Assembly: GCA_016716525.1 (NCBI GenBank)
Contig: JADJWE010000001.1
Location: 2,046,001 to 2,110,000, forward strand
Direction of reading: 5' to 3'
DNA from: Candidatus Flexicrinis affinis
GTDB taxonomy: Bacteria > Chloroflexota > Anaerolineae > Aggregatilineales > Phototrophicaceae
DNA length: 64,000 nucleotides
Shown piece by piece: positions 1 to 9,592 of the stretch; the stretch's first letter is position 1, and each line of letters opens with the position of its first letter. Both the position numbers and the translations under genes were made by a program. A model generated the notes under the pieces. That model did no database searches, was not told where the DNA came from, and saw nothing but the letters and a program-made list of their open reading frames with translations.

Positions 1-1800
1 GGCGTTCTCGATGTACTCAAGCGATTGATGGCGGAAGTACGTGTCGTACAGCTCGGCATAGTGCCCGCCTTGTGCCATGAGCGATTCGTGGCTGCCCTGC
101 TCGATGATCTCGCCTTCGCGCAGCACGATGATCCGGTCGGCAGAGCGCACCGTGCTCAGGCGATGGGCGATCAGAATCGACGTCGACTGCTGCAAGATCA
201 GGTCGAGCGCCTCCTGAATCTGCGACTCGGTGAACGGGTCGACACTTGCGGTCGCCTCATCGAGAATGAAGATCGCCGGGCGCTGCAATAGCACGCGCAC
301 GAGGCTAACCAACTGGCGCTGCCCCATGCTCAACCGCGCGCCGCGCTCCCCGACGCTGCTGTTTAGACCCTCCGGCAGCGTCTCAAGCCACTCACCGCCG
401 CCGATGCTGTAGGCCACCGTACGCACGTCCTCTTCCGAAGCATCCGGCCGGCTGTACCGGATGTTGTCGATGATCGTGCCGCTGAACAGGAATGGCTGCT
501 GCGGGACGATCCCCATGCGTGAGCGGTAGTCGTGCAAGTCGAGCGTGCGAATGTCCCGCCCGTCGATGCGAATCGCGCCCTTCTGAAACTCATAGAACCG
601 AGTAATGAGCTTGGCGATGGTCGACTTGCCCGCGCCGGTATGGCCGACGAATGCGACGCTCTCGCCGGGCGCGATGGTCAGGTCAAAGTCCTTTAGCACC
701 GTGGTCCCGTCGTCGTAAGCGAACGTGACGTTGTCGAACTCGATCTTGCCTTTGAGTTCGGTCACCGGGTCATTGGCCGTCTGCACGACGGTGTTCTGCG
801 CGTCGATCAGCGCGAAGATGCGCTCCGTCGAACTTAGCGCTTGCTGGAACTGGCTCCAGAACGTCGACAGGTTGAGGATCGGGAAGTAGAAACGGTCGAT
901 ACCCTGCAGGAACAGATACCACGCGCCCACGCCGATCGCGCCGAACACCACCTGCTGCGCGCCGGTCATCAGTACGAGCGAAACCGCCAGACCGGAGATC
1001 AGGTTGAGCATCGGAAACACCGATGCCAGCACGAACCCGCGCGCCAGATTGGTCTGGTAAGACTGCGTGTTGACACGCGAAAACTCCGAGTACAGGAATT
1101 CCTCGCGGCGGAAGTTCTTGGCGACGCTGATCCCGCTGACGCTCTCCTGAATGTTGTCGTTGACGTTGGCCATCGCGCGCGATCCGTAGCGGGTTGCGCG
1201 GCGTGCGAGGCGGCGGAACAGCATCGACGCGCCGATCGTGAGCGGCGTCGTCCCGACGAGTACGATGGTCAGAAACAGCGATTGGCTGAGCAGGACGAAG
1301 AACAGCACGATCAGCGAAATCAACTGTGTGACGACATCGCTGGCGATGATCGCGACGTCGCCGAACTCCTGCGTGTCGCTCGTGATGCGGCTGACGATCT
1401 TGCCGGACTTGTTCTTGTCGTAAAACGCCAGATCGCGCTGAAGGGCCGCGTCGAAAGCGTCCTTGCGCAGCGACGCGACCACGTTGCCGATCACCTTCGA
1501 CATGAGAAACCGGCGCGCGTAGTTGATGAAGTACTGCAAGATGCCGGTAACGACCAGCGCAGCGACTAGGCCGAGGACGACCGTTGAGTTGCGGTCGAGT
1601 TCGAGTTCGTCCAGCGCGGCGCTGAACCACACGGGCTGAAACGACGCGACGAACGACAAGACCGCCAATCCGACGACGATGATCGTGACTTCGCGCCTGA
1701 AGCCGCGCAGGTAACTGGCGATGCGGCGGTACAGATACGTGTCCCCGTACTGCCGGTCGTACTTGTCGCCTTCGTCCAAGCCGCGAAAGAATACTGCCAT
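1..1800 (-). CDS. ABC exporter, fused membrane and ATPase domains (3' end cut by window edge)
   Basis: The frame is open from an ATG at 1800 to position 1, giving 600 visible residues; the C-terminus lies outside the window. Residues ~25-330 form an exporter-type membrane domain with about six TM segments. The ATPase follows with Walker A GHTGAGKST, Q-loop FSGT region, signature LSMGQRQ, Walker B IFILDEA and the switch histidine in IAHRLSTV. This is the MsbA/BmrA/MdlB-type half-transporter architecture, acting in the cytoplasmic membrane as a homo- or heterodimer; the substrate cannot be told. A GGGG Shine-Dalgarno (SD) lies 6 nt before the ATG. The gene follows the GT39-like gene on the same strand with an 84-nt gap. 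Confidence 0.93.
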   Translation of the reverse strand, partial: MAVFFRGLDEGDKYDRQYGDTYLYRRIASYLRGFRREVTIIVVGLAVLSFVASFQPVWFSAALDELELDRNSTVVLGLVAALVVTGILQYFINYARRFLMSKVIGNVVASLRKDAFDAALQRDLAFYDKNKSGKIVSRITSDTQEFGDVAIIASDVVTQLISLIVLFFVLLSQSLFLTIVLVGTTPLTIGASMLFRRLARRATRYGSRAMANVNDNIQESVSGISVAKNFRREEFLYSEFSRVNTQSYQTNLARGFVLASVFPMLNLISGLAVSLVLMTGAQQVVFGAIGVGAWYLFLQGIDRFYFPILNLSTFWSQFQQALSSTERIFALIDAQNTVVQTANDPVTELKGKIEFDNVTFAYDDGTTVLKDFDLTIAPGESVAFVGHTGAGKSTIAKLITRFYEFQKGAIRIDGRDIRTLDLHDYRSRMGIVPQQPFLFSGTIIDNIRYSRPDASEEDVRTVAYSIGGGEWLETLPEGLNSSVGERGARLSMGQRQLVSLVRVLLQRPAIFILDEATASVDPFTESQIQEALDLILQQSTSILIAHRLSTVRSADRIIVLREGEIIEQGSHESLMAQGGHYAELYDTYFRHQSLEYIENA

Positions 1801-1883
1801 GATCTACCCCGGTAATGTCGTTCGGTCGAGTCGTGAATGCGACTACTTTATCATTGGCATGCCGGCAACCGGTATGAAATGGT

Positions 1884-3833
1884 CTACGACCCCGGCACCA
1901 TGAACCAGTCGAGCGGAATGCGCCCATCCGGGTAGCCAACGACCGGCAGGCGCTCGCCGGTCTCCCACGCGTATACGCTCACCATCACACTGTACGCGCC
2001 ATCGACCCTCGGCACGTCAAACAGCGAGACATGGCACCCGTAGTCGCCGGTCGGCAGCGCGTAATCGTCCTGCTGTACAACCTCGTCCGTCCTGCTGTCG
2101 ACCAGATGGACAGCCACCGACCAGCGCCCGTCCTTGAGCTTGGCGCCCGCCGACCACCCGAGCGCAACCCCGAAGTAGTCGCGTGAGAATAGGGCTCCGG
2201 CGCGGTCGTTGACAGTCTGCAGCGTAATGACTTCCATGCGCGCGCGCCCGGTGTCCTCGTCGCCATACTGGTGCGGAGGGCGCTGTCGCAGCGCGTCAAG
2301 GTCCGGCAATCGGCGGTAGAACGCCAACTCGGCGTCGGGCCGGGCATATACGACACCGCAGTCCGCGTAAACGTCCGCGAGCGCATCGCGCAGCACCAGC
2401 GACCGCTGCGACTGCTCGACCTCCGGCACGCGCAGCGTCCACACGCGCTCGTGCGCCCCGAGGATAGTCTCGACGTCCGACCGGTACTCGGCGTCGGTCT
2501 CGGCGAAGGAGTTGTTCATCAGCTCGAACTGCGCGTGGCTCAACTCTTCCGGAAGGTCGCGCGTGAGATAGTCTTCGATAAACAGGCCGAACGGTGTCGT
2601 GCCGGGTTGCTGAAAGTGAAATAGGAGCAGATCTTCGGAACGCACAAGGTCCCGCAGGCGGTCGCGGGCCGCCTCCACGCCTGCTGCTGGGGCGCGATAA
2701 ATTTCCCCGAACAGCGAACGGTTGAAATCGAGCGTCAGGCTCTGTGCCGCGCCCACGATTCCCCATACGCCGAGGATCAATAGTGTGGGTACGCCCTGCC
2801 TGCGCAGCGCCTCAGCGCCGAGTCCAACGGCCAACGCGAGCGCCGGCCACGCGAACATCAGATAGCGCAGATGCACGAGAAACGGCACGAGCGCGTTGAC
2901 GGCCAGCGCAAGCCCGACGCCGATCACGGCCCACAGCGCAACCACCGCTCCGCCGGCAAGCGGCGACCGCGCCGTCGCACGAACGCGCACGCCGAGCAGC
3001 GCCGCGCCGATCAGCACCAGCAAAAGCGCCGGGCTTCCGTTGCTGAACGCATACAACAGTGTCTGGATCGCCTGACCTGCATTCATCGAATCGAGTTGCC
3101 GGTTGACGTCCCCTGCCCCGCGCCGCGCGACTTCGAGCAGGGCCGGTATCCATGGGACGTACAGCAGCGCGCTCACCAGCATCACGCCTGTCGCCGTCCA
3201 CCAGACACGTGTGCGAGACCGCAGCCCGATCGCCACATGAATCAGCGCGATCACGCCGGCGACGCTGAGCGCAACGTAGTGCGAGTATGCCAGCCCCACA
3301 AGCGCGAATATCAGCGCGGCGACCTGCCACCCGCGCGGGCGCGCCGTGCGCATCAACGCGACGTAAGCCCAGATCGAGAGCGCCGCCATCAACGAGACCT
3401 GCGTATAGGCCCGCGCCTCGTGCATGAAGTTGACGAAAATGGCCGAGGTTGCCAGCGCGACCACCGCCCCTATCCCGACACCCGGCGAGAACCAGCGCGT
3501 GCCGATGCGATACGTCACGGCGATGGCAAGCACGCCCATGAGCAGCGAGTACGCACGCACAGCCAGCGGGGTTGACCCGACCAGCGCCTGCCAGCCGCCC
3601 AGCGCGATATAGTAGCCCGCGCCCATCCCGCCCGGATCGATGGTCACGATCCGCGACCAGACCTCCCACGGGGCCAGCGGGCCATACACGTCACCGCCCG
3701 ACTTGAAGATCGACCACCACTCGTCGACGAACGGCAGGTCGTAACTCAGCCAGCGGGCGGCCAACAGCGTCGACAGGAGCAGCAGGCCGATGACTGGTAG
3801 CCAGATCGGGTTTGTGCGCGGGTGGCTCTGCAT
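1884..3833 (-). CDS. Membrane glycosyltransferase-like protein (GT39/ArnT-PMT type)
   Basis: 649 aa. Many hydrophobic segments between residues ~10 and ~390 are followed by a soluble C-terminal region of ~250 aa. An Asp-Glu pair in an early loop (PFVDEWWS, ~35-42) sits where GT-C enzymes of the ArnT/PMT family carry their catalytic acidic residue. The family transfers sugars from lipid-phosphate donors outside the membrane; acceptor and donor are unknown here. The start is 3 nt past the stop of the DUF423 gene, so the two are probably co-transcribed. The soluble tail is not a domain I recognise. The protein resembles the product at 20461-22422 in architecture. Confidence 0.75.
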   Translation of the reverse strand: MQSHPRTNPIWLPVIGLLLLSTLLAARWLSYDLPFVDEWWSIFKSGGDVYGPLAPWEVWSRIVTIDPGGMGAGYYIALGGWQALVGSTPLAVRAYSLLMGVLAIAVTYRIGTRWFSPGVGIGAVVALATSAIFVNFMHEARAYTQVSLMAALSIWAYVALMRTARPRGWQVAALIFALVGLAYSHYVALSVAGVIALIHVAIGLRSRTRVWWTATGVMLVSALLYVPWIPALLEVARRGAGDVNRQLDSMNAGQAIQTLLYAFSNGSPALLLVLIGAALLGVRVRATARSPLAGGAVVALWAVIGVGLALAVNALVPFLVHLRYLMFAWPALALAVGLGAEALRRQGVPTLLILGVWGIVGAAQSLTLDFNRSLFGEIYRAPAAGVEAARDRLRDLVRSEDLLLFHFQQPGTTPFGLFIEDYLTRDLPEELSHAQFELMNNSFAETDAEYRSDVETILGAHERVWTLRVPEVEQSQRSLVLRDALADVYADCGVVYARPDAELAFYRRLPDLDALRQRPPHQYGDEDTGRARMEVITLQTVNDRAGALFSRDYFGVALGWSAGAKLKDGRWSVAVHLVDSRTDEVVQQDDYALPTGDYGCHVSLFDVPRVDGAYSVMVSVYAWETGERLPVVGYPDGRIPLDWFMVPGS

Positions 3834-3836
3834 GCC

Positions 3837-4235
3837 CTAACTCACCGGTGGCGTGTGCCGAAGCACGGCGATCAGAACCCACACCCACCCGGCCACCATC
3901 AGCACGCCGCCGATCGGGGCGATGGCGCCCATGATGCGCAGGTCGAAAATCGCCAGCAGATAGAGCGCGCCGCTAAACACGGCCGTGCCGATCGTCAGGA
4001 CGACGCCGGCAGGTACCAGTGCCGATGTGTTGAGTGCCGCGGCCAGTGCGGCTATGCCGATCAGGGCTGCCGCGTGGATCAGGTGATAGCGCACGGCGGT
4101 ATCGTACGTCGCGGTACGTCCATTGGCCTCGAGCACGGCGGACAGCCCGTGCGCGCCGAAGGCCCCTAGGGCCACGCCTGACGCCCCGAGCAGCGCACCT
4201 AACACCGCGATCACTTTGAACCCTTCTTCAGTCAT
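3837..4235 (-). CDS. DUF423 family small membrane protein
   Basis: 132 aa with four hydrophobic helices. The GALLGASGVALGAFGAHGL stretch near the N-terminus and the LAIFDLRIMGAIAPIGG stretch near the C-terminus are typical of DUF423 (E. coli YgdD-like) proteins, which are ~120-130 aa with unknown function. The ATG at 4235 is preferred to an upstream in-frame codon at 4322 because it has CAGGA 7-8 nt upstream and gives the family's normal length. It lies immediately upstream of the GT39-like gene. Confidence 0.85.
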   Translation of the reverse strand: MTEEGFKVIAVLGALLGASGVALGAFGAHGLSAVLEANGRTATYDTAVRYHLIHAAALIGIAALAAALNTSALVPAGVVLTIGTAVFSGALYLLAIFDLRIMGAIAPIGGVLMVAGWVWVLIAVLRHTPPVS

Positions 4236-4388
4236 TTCCGATCCTGCTTCTGATTCCGCATCGTCGCGAATGAGTGCGATTGTACTCGAAGCGCCGCGGA
4301 CCTCGTATGGTGAGGCGGGCATGTGGCGTCTATACTGGGGTCATGCGGCCACTTCTCAACATTCTGAAATCTAGAAGTCCAATCGTCT

Positions 4389-5249
4389 ATGCCAAAACGA
4401 CTCCTCATAAGCTACGCCCACCCCGATGACGAGAGCTTCGGCTTGGGCGGCCTCATCGGCAAATACGTCGCCAGCGGTGTCGAGGTCTACTATCTGTGTG
4501 CGACCAACGGTGACGCCGGGACGGTCTCACCGGACCTGCTCAATGGCTACAAGTCGGTCGCCGAGCTGCGCCTCGCCGAACTGGACGCGGCAACCGAAAT
4601 CCTCGGCTTCACGCACGTGTATAAGCTAGGCTACAAGGACAGCGGCATGATGGGCATGTCCGCCAATCACGACCCCGACAGCCTGTGGTACGCCGGGCAG
4701 CACAAGCCTGCTGAGGTTGTGCGGCGCGTGGTGGAGATCATCCGCGAGGTGCGCCCGCATGTGGTCATCACTTTCAACAAGTACGGCGGTTACGGCCATC
4801 CTGACCACATCGCCATTCAGCGCGCCACGACCGAGGCTGTCGACCACGCCGCCGACCCGGCCTACGCCACAGGCCATGAGCTGTGGCGCGTGCAGAAGCT
4901 GTACTACAGTGGCATCGCCAAATGGATGGTGCGCTGGCGGATTTGGCGGTCTCGCCTACGCGGAGAGAACCCGCGCAAGATGGGCCGCAACAAAGACATC
5001 GACGTGGTGAAGATCCTTGAACACGTCGAGCCGACACACACCCGCGTCGACGTCCGCGACTGGTTCGACATCTGGGACCGCGCCAGCGCCGTACACGTCA
5101 GTCAGGGCGGCGGGGGGTTCCGCAGCATTCCCAAGCGTCTGCGCCCCGTCCTCACGCCATACCAGACGTTCACCCGGGTCATCCCCAAGCCAGCGCGCAA
5201 CCGCATCGACGAGGACGACCTGTTCGACGGTGTGTCAGCCGAGGACTGA
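4389..5249 (+). CDS. PIG-L/LmbE family deacetylase
   Basis: 286 aa. The N-terminal YAHPDDESFG motif (His11, Asp13, Asp14) and the later GYGHPDH motif are the zinc-binding and catalytic signature of the PIG-L fold. The family removes N-acetyl groups from GlcNAc-type substrates, as in MshB, BshB and GPI biosynthesis. No signal peptide is visible, so it is probably cytoplasmic. No bacillithiol or mycothiol partner genes are nearby, so the exact substrate stays open. It is followed after 6 bp by a small membrane protein gene. A possible -10 (TATACT) lies at 4331-4336. Confidence 0.88.
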   Translation: MPKRLLISYAHPDDESFGLGGLIGKYVASGVEVYYLCATNGDAGTVSPDLLNGYKSVAELRLAELDAATEILGFTHVYKLGYKDSGMMGMSANHDPDSLWYAGQHKPAEVVRRVVEIIREVRPHVVITFNKYGGYGHPDHIAIQRATTEAVDHAADPAYATGHELWRVQKLYYSGIAKWMVRWRIWRSRLRGENPRKMGRNKDIDVVKILEHVEPTHTRVDVRDWFDIWDRASAVHVSQGGGGFRSIPKRLRPVLTPYQTFTRVIPKPARNRIDEDDLFDGVSAED

Positions 5250-5255
5250 GCGCAC

Positions 5256-5654
5256 ATGACGGCCACCGCAGAGGAAATCGAGCGCCTGCTCGACGCCATC
5301 GAGCTTCTCAAGGCGAACCAACGCGCGGAGGCGCGGGCGATCCTGCGCGGTGTCATTCAGTCCAACAGCGATTTCGAGGACGCGTGGCTGTGGATGAGCC
5401 TCGCCGTCGACACACTGGATCAGAGTGCGGTGTGCCTCGACAATGCGCTGCGGATCAACCCCGGCAACAACCGGGCGCTGGAAGCGCTCATGCGCTTGCG
5501 CGCCACGGACATCGTCGCGGCGGAACGGCGCGGGCGGCTGAAGCTGTATCGCGATCTGGCGGCTGTGACGCTGTGGCTTCTGGTCGTCGTTTCGTTGTGT
5601 GCGGCGCTCACCACGCTGGGTATGGTGCCGGGGCGCTTCGGCCCCGCCGGCTAG
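5256..5654 (+). CDS. Small TPR-like protein with C-terminal membrane anchor
   Basis: 132 aa. Residues ~5-90 are helical with TPR-like spacing (A..ILRGVIQ..., ...AWLWMSLAVD..., ...LDNALRINPGNNRALEAL). A single TM helix (~103-124, LAAVTLWLLVVVSLCAAL) is followed by a short tail. It probably sits on the membrane with the helical part in the cytoplasm. It lies 6 bp after the PIG-L gene, so it is likely co-expressed. Its specific role is unknown. The stop lies 1 bp from the stop of the convergent binding-protein gene. Confidence 0.65.
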   Translation: MTATAEEIERLLDAIELLKANQRAEARAILRGVIQSNSDFEDAWLWMSLAVDTLDQSAVCLDNALRINPGNNRALEALMRLRATDIVAAERRGRLKLYRDLAAVTLWLLVVVSLCAALTTLGMVPGRFGPAG

Positions 5655-5655
5655 A

Positions 5656-6489
5656 CTATGGCCCGTCAGGCGTCGCTACGACCGGCTGAAACAGCGCGCT
5701 GATGACCGACTGTCCTTCCGGGCTTTGCATCCATGCGGTCAGCGCGCGCGCCTGCCCTTGCGGCTCGGCGGCGGCGGCCACAAACACGGTCGATCGCAGC
5801 GGGTACGTGTTGTCGGACAGCGTGCGCACAGACGGCAGCACGCCTTCCACCGACAATGCGCGTACACTGCGATCCACCGACGACAGTGACACGTATCCAA
5901 CGGCATTCGGGTCGCTGGCGACCTGCCGCAGCACGCTCTCGGTCGACGCGGCCGTAATCGCCGCGCCGGTGGTGGCGCGCGTGCCCATCACCAGTTGGTC
6001 GAACTGTGCCCGAATGCCAGAGCCATCTTCCCGGCTGACCACCGTCACGGGCCGATCGTCGCCGCCGAGGTCGGCCCATGTGCCGACCTGCCCTTGAAAC
6101 AGACGGCGCGCGTTCGATAGGGAAATGTCTTCGATCGGGTTAGACGGATGGACGATCAACGTCACGGCGTCCTGTGCGACCGGCGCGGCCCACACCCGAA
6201 CGGCATCGGTGGCGTCAAGGTGGGTCGTGACGACCAACTGAACATCGCCATCCAGCAGCATCGTAATCGCCTGCCGGTAGTTGCCCGTCCGCACTTCGAC
6301 ATTGAGCACGCCGGCATCGTACGCGCTGATCGCCTCCATCACCAGCGGAAGCGCCGAGGTCGTCGCGACGATCCGGAGCGGCTCGTCGGAGTCGGAGGGC
6401 GCGGTCGATGGCACGCCGCGCACACTGCACCCGATCAGTGTGGAAGAGAGAGCCGCCCATACGACAATCCGCTTCGGAAGTCCGGTCAT
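5656..6489 (-). CDS. PstS-like (phosphate-type) substrate-binding lipoprotein
   Basis: 277 aa. The ATG at 6489 overlaps the tgt stop (ATGA) and opens a lipoprotein signal peptide with lipobox LIGC (Cys21). The mature part has type-II periplasmic-binding features of the PstS/ModA-like group: RIVATTSALPLV at the start, VVSREDGSGIRAQFDQLV in the middle, and VGYVSL later. PstS-family proteins bind phosphate or related anions. No pstCAB genes follow, so it is either an orphan binding protein or a sensor. A longer open frame reaching 6693 lies inside tgt and is rejected because it has no signal peptide. Confidence 0.8.
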   Translation of the reverse strand: MTGLPKRIVVWAALSSTLIGCSVRGVPSTAPSDSDEPLRIVATTSALPLVMEAISAYDAGVLNVEVRTGNYRQAITMLLDGDVQLVVTTHLDATDAVRVWAAPVAQDAVTLIVHPSNPIEDISLSNARRLFQGQVGTWADLGGDDRPVTVVSREDGSGIRAQFDQLVMGTRATTGAAITAASTESVLRQVASDPNAVGYVSLSSVDRSVRALSVEGVLPSVRTLSDNTYPLRSTVFVAAAAEPQGQARALTAWMQSPEGQSVISALFQPVVATPDGP

Positions 6490-7628
6490 TGCAGCGTTTC
6501 TACTCTGCCCAAATATCGGCTCAAGAACCGGCGCCCGTACTGCTCGAGATCTCCGCCTATGATCGCTTCGCGAATGCGCTCCATGTGGCGGATCAAAAAC
6601 GTGACGTTGTGGAGTGTGAGCAGGTAAAACCCGAGCAGTTCCTCGGCCTTGAACAGGTGGCGCAAATAGGCCCGAGAAAACGTCTGGCAGCAATAGCAGT
6701 CGCAGTCCGCTTGAAGCGGGCGCTCGTCGCGGCTGAAATCGAGCTTCTTGACGGACAGGCGACCATCGGGCGTCAGCGCCGATCCATGCCGCGCAAGGCG
6801 GGTCGGCATCACACAGTCGAAGATGTCCACCCCGCGCGAAACCGCCTCGACCAAGTCGTCGGGATCGCCGACGCCCATCAAGTAGCGTGGCCGGTCGTGC
6901 GGAAGCAGCGGCGTCGTGGACGCGACCGTCTCGTACATGGCGGGCTTGCCCTCGCCCACGGCCAACCCGCCGATGGCGTAGCCGGGCGTGTCGAACGCGG
7001 TGATCGCCTGCGCCGAACGTTCGCGCAGGTCGGGAAACACGCCGCCCTGTACGATACCGAACAGCGCCTGCACGCCGTCGTCAGGATGGGCTTCGCGGCA
7101 GCGCGCCATCCACGCCGACGTGCGCTCGACAGCGCGCTCTACCACCAAGCGGTCGGTCGGGACCGGGCATTCATCGAACGCCATGATGATGTCGGCGCCG
7201 AGGTTCTCTTGAATCTGCATCGACACTTCGGGCGTAAAGCGGTGCCGCGAGCCGTCTATGTGGCTCTTGAAGGTGACGCCGTCATCATCGATACGGTTCA
7301 TGGTCGTCAGGCTGAAGACCTGAAAACCGCCGCTGTCGGTGAGGATCGGGCCGTTCCAGCCCATGAAGCGATGCAACCCGCCCATTTCGCGGACCAGTTC
7401 GCTACCGGGGCGCAGGTGTAGGTGATAGGTGTTGGCGAGGATCAGTGGCGCGGGAATCGCGGCAAGGTCGCGCGGGGGCATCGTCTTGACGGTCGCCTGC
7501 GTCCCGACTGGCGCGAACACCGGAGTCGGAATGTCCCCGTGCGGGGTATGCAGTATGCCTGCCCGTGCACGCCCGTCTTGTGCGACGACCTCGAATGAGA
7601 AACTTCCCGCAGGGGTTGATTCAGTCAT
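6486..7628 (-). CDS. tgt: Queuine/archaeosine-type tRNA-guanine transglycosylase
   Basis: 380 aa, the usual bacterial Tgt length. It exchanges guanine-34 of GUN-anticodon tRNAs for preQ1/queuine. Visible signatures are DSGGFQVFSL (substrate binding), the GGLAVGEGK loop, and the C-terminal zinc site CDCYCC with a distal His (...LTLHN). The ATG at 7628 is preceded by a TATAAT -10 on the minus strand (7637-7642), implying a very short leader. It overlaps the downstream binding-lipoprotein gene by 4 bp. No queA or queCDEF gene is in the window. Confidence 0.96.
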   Translation of the reverse strand: MTESTPAGSFSFEVVAQDGRARAGILHTPHGDIPTPVFAPVGTQATVKTMPPRDLAAIPAPLILANTYHLHLRPGSELVREMGGLHRFMGWNGPILTDSGGFQVFSLTTMNRIDDDGVTFKSHIDGSRHRFTPEVSMQIQENLGADIIMAFDECPVPTDRLVVERAVERTSAWMARCREAHPDDGVQALFGIVQGGVFPDLRERSAQAITAFDTPGYAIGGLAVGEGKPAMYETVASTTPLLPHDRPRYLMGVGDPDDLVEAVSRGVDIFDCVMPTRLARHGSALTPDGRLSVKKLDFSRDERPLQADCDCYCCQTFSRAYLRHLFKAEELLGFYLLTLHNVTFLIRHMERIREAIIGGDLEQYGRRFLSRYLGRVETLQ

Positions 7629-7636
7629 ATCGCGAC

Positions 7637-7687
7637 ATTATAACAGGACTCGAGTCCTGTGCCGCAGCAGTCTGGCGGCGCTATACT
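7637..7687. promoter_or_regulatory. Divergent tgt/VanW promoter region with 18-bp perfect palindrome
   Basis: A minus-strand -10 TATAAT (7637-7642) abuts a perfect 18-bp palindrome (7643-7660, half-site ACAGGACTC). A plus-strand -10-like TATACT lies at 7682-7687. The palindrome therefore fills the spacer of the tgt promoter and the -35 area of the divergent VanW promoter. This is seen directly; a shared operator is an inference, and the binding protein is unknown. Confidence 0.5.
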
Positions 7688-7716
7688 ATCGTTTACCGAG
7701 TGGAGACGAGTGATCG

Positions 7717-9576
7717 ATGCAAGCTCCCGCCGCCCGCCCCCAACAACCGACGGAATTCGGCTTGAATCCGTGGCCGGTACGGCTTGTCGTGCTGGCCTTC
7801 TGGGCAGCGCTGCTGCTGGCCGTGGCCGTTCTCGCTCTAGCTGTTGTTGGGACACGCCTCTACGACGGCAAGATTCTTCCGGGCGTATCCGCGCTCGGCA
7901 TGCCCCTTGGCGGTTTGACCGAGCAAGAAGCGGCGGACGCGATGCGGTTTGCCCTGTCCAGTGCTGTGCGTCCGGCCTACACCCTGACCTACGGCGAACG
8001 CGTGTGGGAGGTCTCGGCGGAGGACCTCGGGATCACCGTAGATGTCGAGCGTGCCGCCGCGGATGCCGCCCAAGCCGGACGCGCCGACGGACTGGTGAAC
8101 GGTGCGGTCGCACAGGCGCTGACGTGGCTCAACGGCGAACACGTCACGCCGAGCATCACCTATGACCAATCGGCGGCAATCGCCGTATTGGCGGACATTA
8201 GTGCCGAAGTCAATCAGGCGGGCGCCGGCGGTGGACTCACGGTGACCGGGACGACCGTGCAAGCGGCATCGGCGCAAACTGCGCGTGTGCTGGACATTGC
8301 CGCGACTCTGCAAGCCATCGATCGGGCGATCGCGTCTGGAGAAAGCCAGTCGATTGCGCTGGTCGTCCATGACGTCAGCGGCGAGGTGGCCGGGCTGGAC
8401 GAAGCCGCCGCAGCGTTGAACGCCGCCCTCGCGGCGCCGATCACCGTCACCGCCGAAGACACGTTCGGCAACCCGCTTGGTCCGTGGACGATTACGGCTG
8501 AACAGATCGCGCAGATTCTCGACGTTCGCATGGTATCCGGTCTGGATGGGGAGGTGTCGTACGCCGTAGATGCCGACTTCTCGCCGTTCGCCGCTTATCT
8601 TGAGTCATTGGCCGGCGGCTTTATCTCCTCTCCGGTCGACGGTCGCTTCCACTTCAACGAGGCGACCCGAGAGCTGGAGATGATTCAGCCGGCGGTCGGC
8701 GGGCGACGCCTCGACGTGCAGGCAACCCTCGACGAGCTTCGGCGCGTCGTGTTCCTACCGGCCGATCAGCGTACCGCGCGCATGCAGTTCACGTACATTC
8801 AGCCGACTTACCACAACAACATCCGTGCCGCCGACCTCGGGATCGTCGAGAAGGTCGCGGAAGCCGTGACGTCGTTCGCCGGGTCGGACGCAAACCGCCG
8901 CATCAACATTGCGTTGGCCACCAGCAAGATGGACGGAGTCATCATCGGCCCGGGCGAGGAATATAGTTTCAACCGTCTGCTCGGCGACCTCGAACCCGAG
9001 GAGGGTTGGGTCGAGGCCAACGTGATCTTCGCCGACCGCACTGGGACGGGGCTCGGCGGCGGCGTGTGCCAGGTCTCGACTACGATCTTCCGCGCGGCGT
9101 TCTCGGGCGGGTTCACCATCATCGAACGCCATCCCCACGGTTACCGGGTCGGCTTCTACGAGCAGGGCGGGTTCCCGCCGGGCCTCGACGCCGCGATCTT
9201 CACGCCGGAGCGCGATTTCCGGTTCCAGAACGACACGCCGTATCACCTGCTGATCGAAGCATCAGTCTATCCCGGCACCGATCAGCTCGCCTTCCGCTTC
9301 TACAGCACCAACACCGGCCGCATCGTGGAGATCGAACAGCCGCGCGTCGCCAACCGCATGCCGCCGGAAGCCACCCGCTACGAAGCCAACGCCAGCCTAG
9401 CCGTCGGTGAAGTCCGGCAGGTCGACTACTCTGCCGAGGGTGCAGACGTGAACGTAGGGCGTACCGTACGCGATGCCAACGGCAACATCATCCGGCAAGA
9501 TAACATCTTCACCCACTATCTGCCGTGGGGCGCGATCTTTCAGGTGCACCCCAACGACCCGCGCTTGAACCAATAA
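7717..9576 (+). CDS. VanW family protein with peptidoglycan-binding-like repeats
   Basis: 619 aa. One N-terminal TM helix (~20-45) anchors the protein with a large extracytoplasmic part. Two consecutive regions (~50-370) have the PG_binding_4/YoaR-like layout, with short G.P.G....EA...L motifs and Asp/Ala-rich helices. The VanW domain (~380-520) contains EEYSFNRLLG, GGGVCQVSTTIFRAAF and ERHPHGYRVGFY. VanW-type proteins are cell-wall associated and abundant in Chloroflexota and Firmicutes, and their biochemical role is not settled. The ATG at 7717 has GGAG upstream. It is the only gene of its transcript and is followed by a hairpin. Confidence 0.88.
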   Translation: MQAPAARPQQPTEFGLNPWPVRLVVLAFWAALLLAVAVLALAVVGTRLYDGKILPGVSALGMPLGGLTEQEAADAMRFALSSAVRPAYTLTYGERVWEVSAEDLGITVDVERAAADAAQAGRADGLVNGAVAQALTWLNGEHVTPSITYDQSAAIAVLADISAEVNQAGAGGGLTVTGTTVQAASAQTARVLDIAATLQAIDRAIASGESQSIALVVHDVSGEVAGLDEAAAALNAALAAPITVTAEDTFGNPLGPWTITAEQIAQILDVRMVSGLDGEVSYAVDADFSPFAAYLESLAGGFISSPVDGRFHFNEATRELEMIQPAVGGRRLDVQATLDELRRVVFLPADQRTARMQFTYIQPTYHNNIRAADLGIVEKVAEAVTSFAGSDANRRINIALATSKMDGVIIGPGEEYSFNRLLGDLEPEEGWVEANVIFADRTGTGLGGGVCQVSTTIFRAAFSGGFTIIERHPHGYRVGFYEQGGFPPGLDAAIFTPERDFRFQNDTPYHLLIEASVYPGTDQLAFRFYSTNTGRIVEIEQPRVANRMPPEATRYEANASLAVGEVRQVDYSAEGADVNVGRTVRDANGNIIRQDNIFTHYLPWGAIFQVHPNDPRLNQ

Positions 9577-9592
9577 CGGTCCGAACAAAAAC

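Noticed and set aside
770..1939. 389-codon open frame on the minus strand
   Set aside because: It is a shifted frame inside the ABC exporter, with Arg-rich, low-complexity translation; the exporter frame carries all the ABC motifs.
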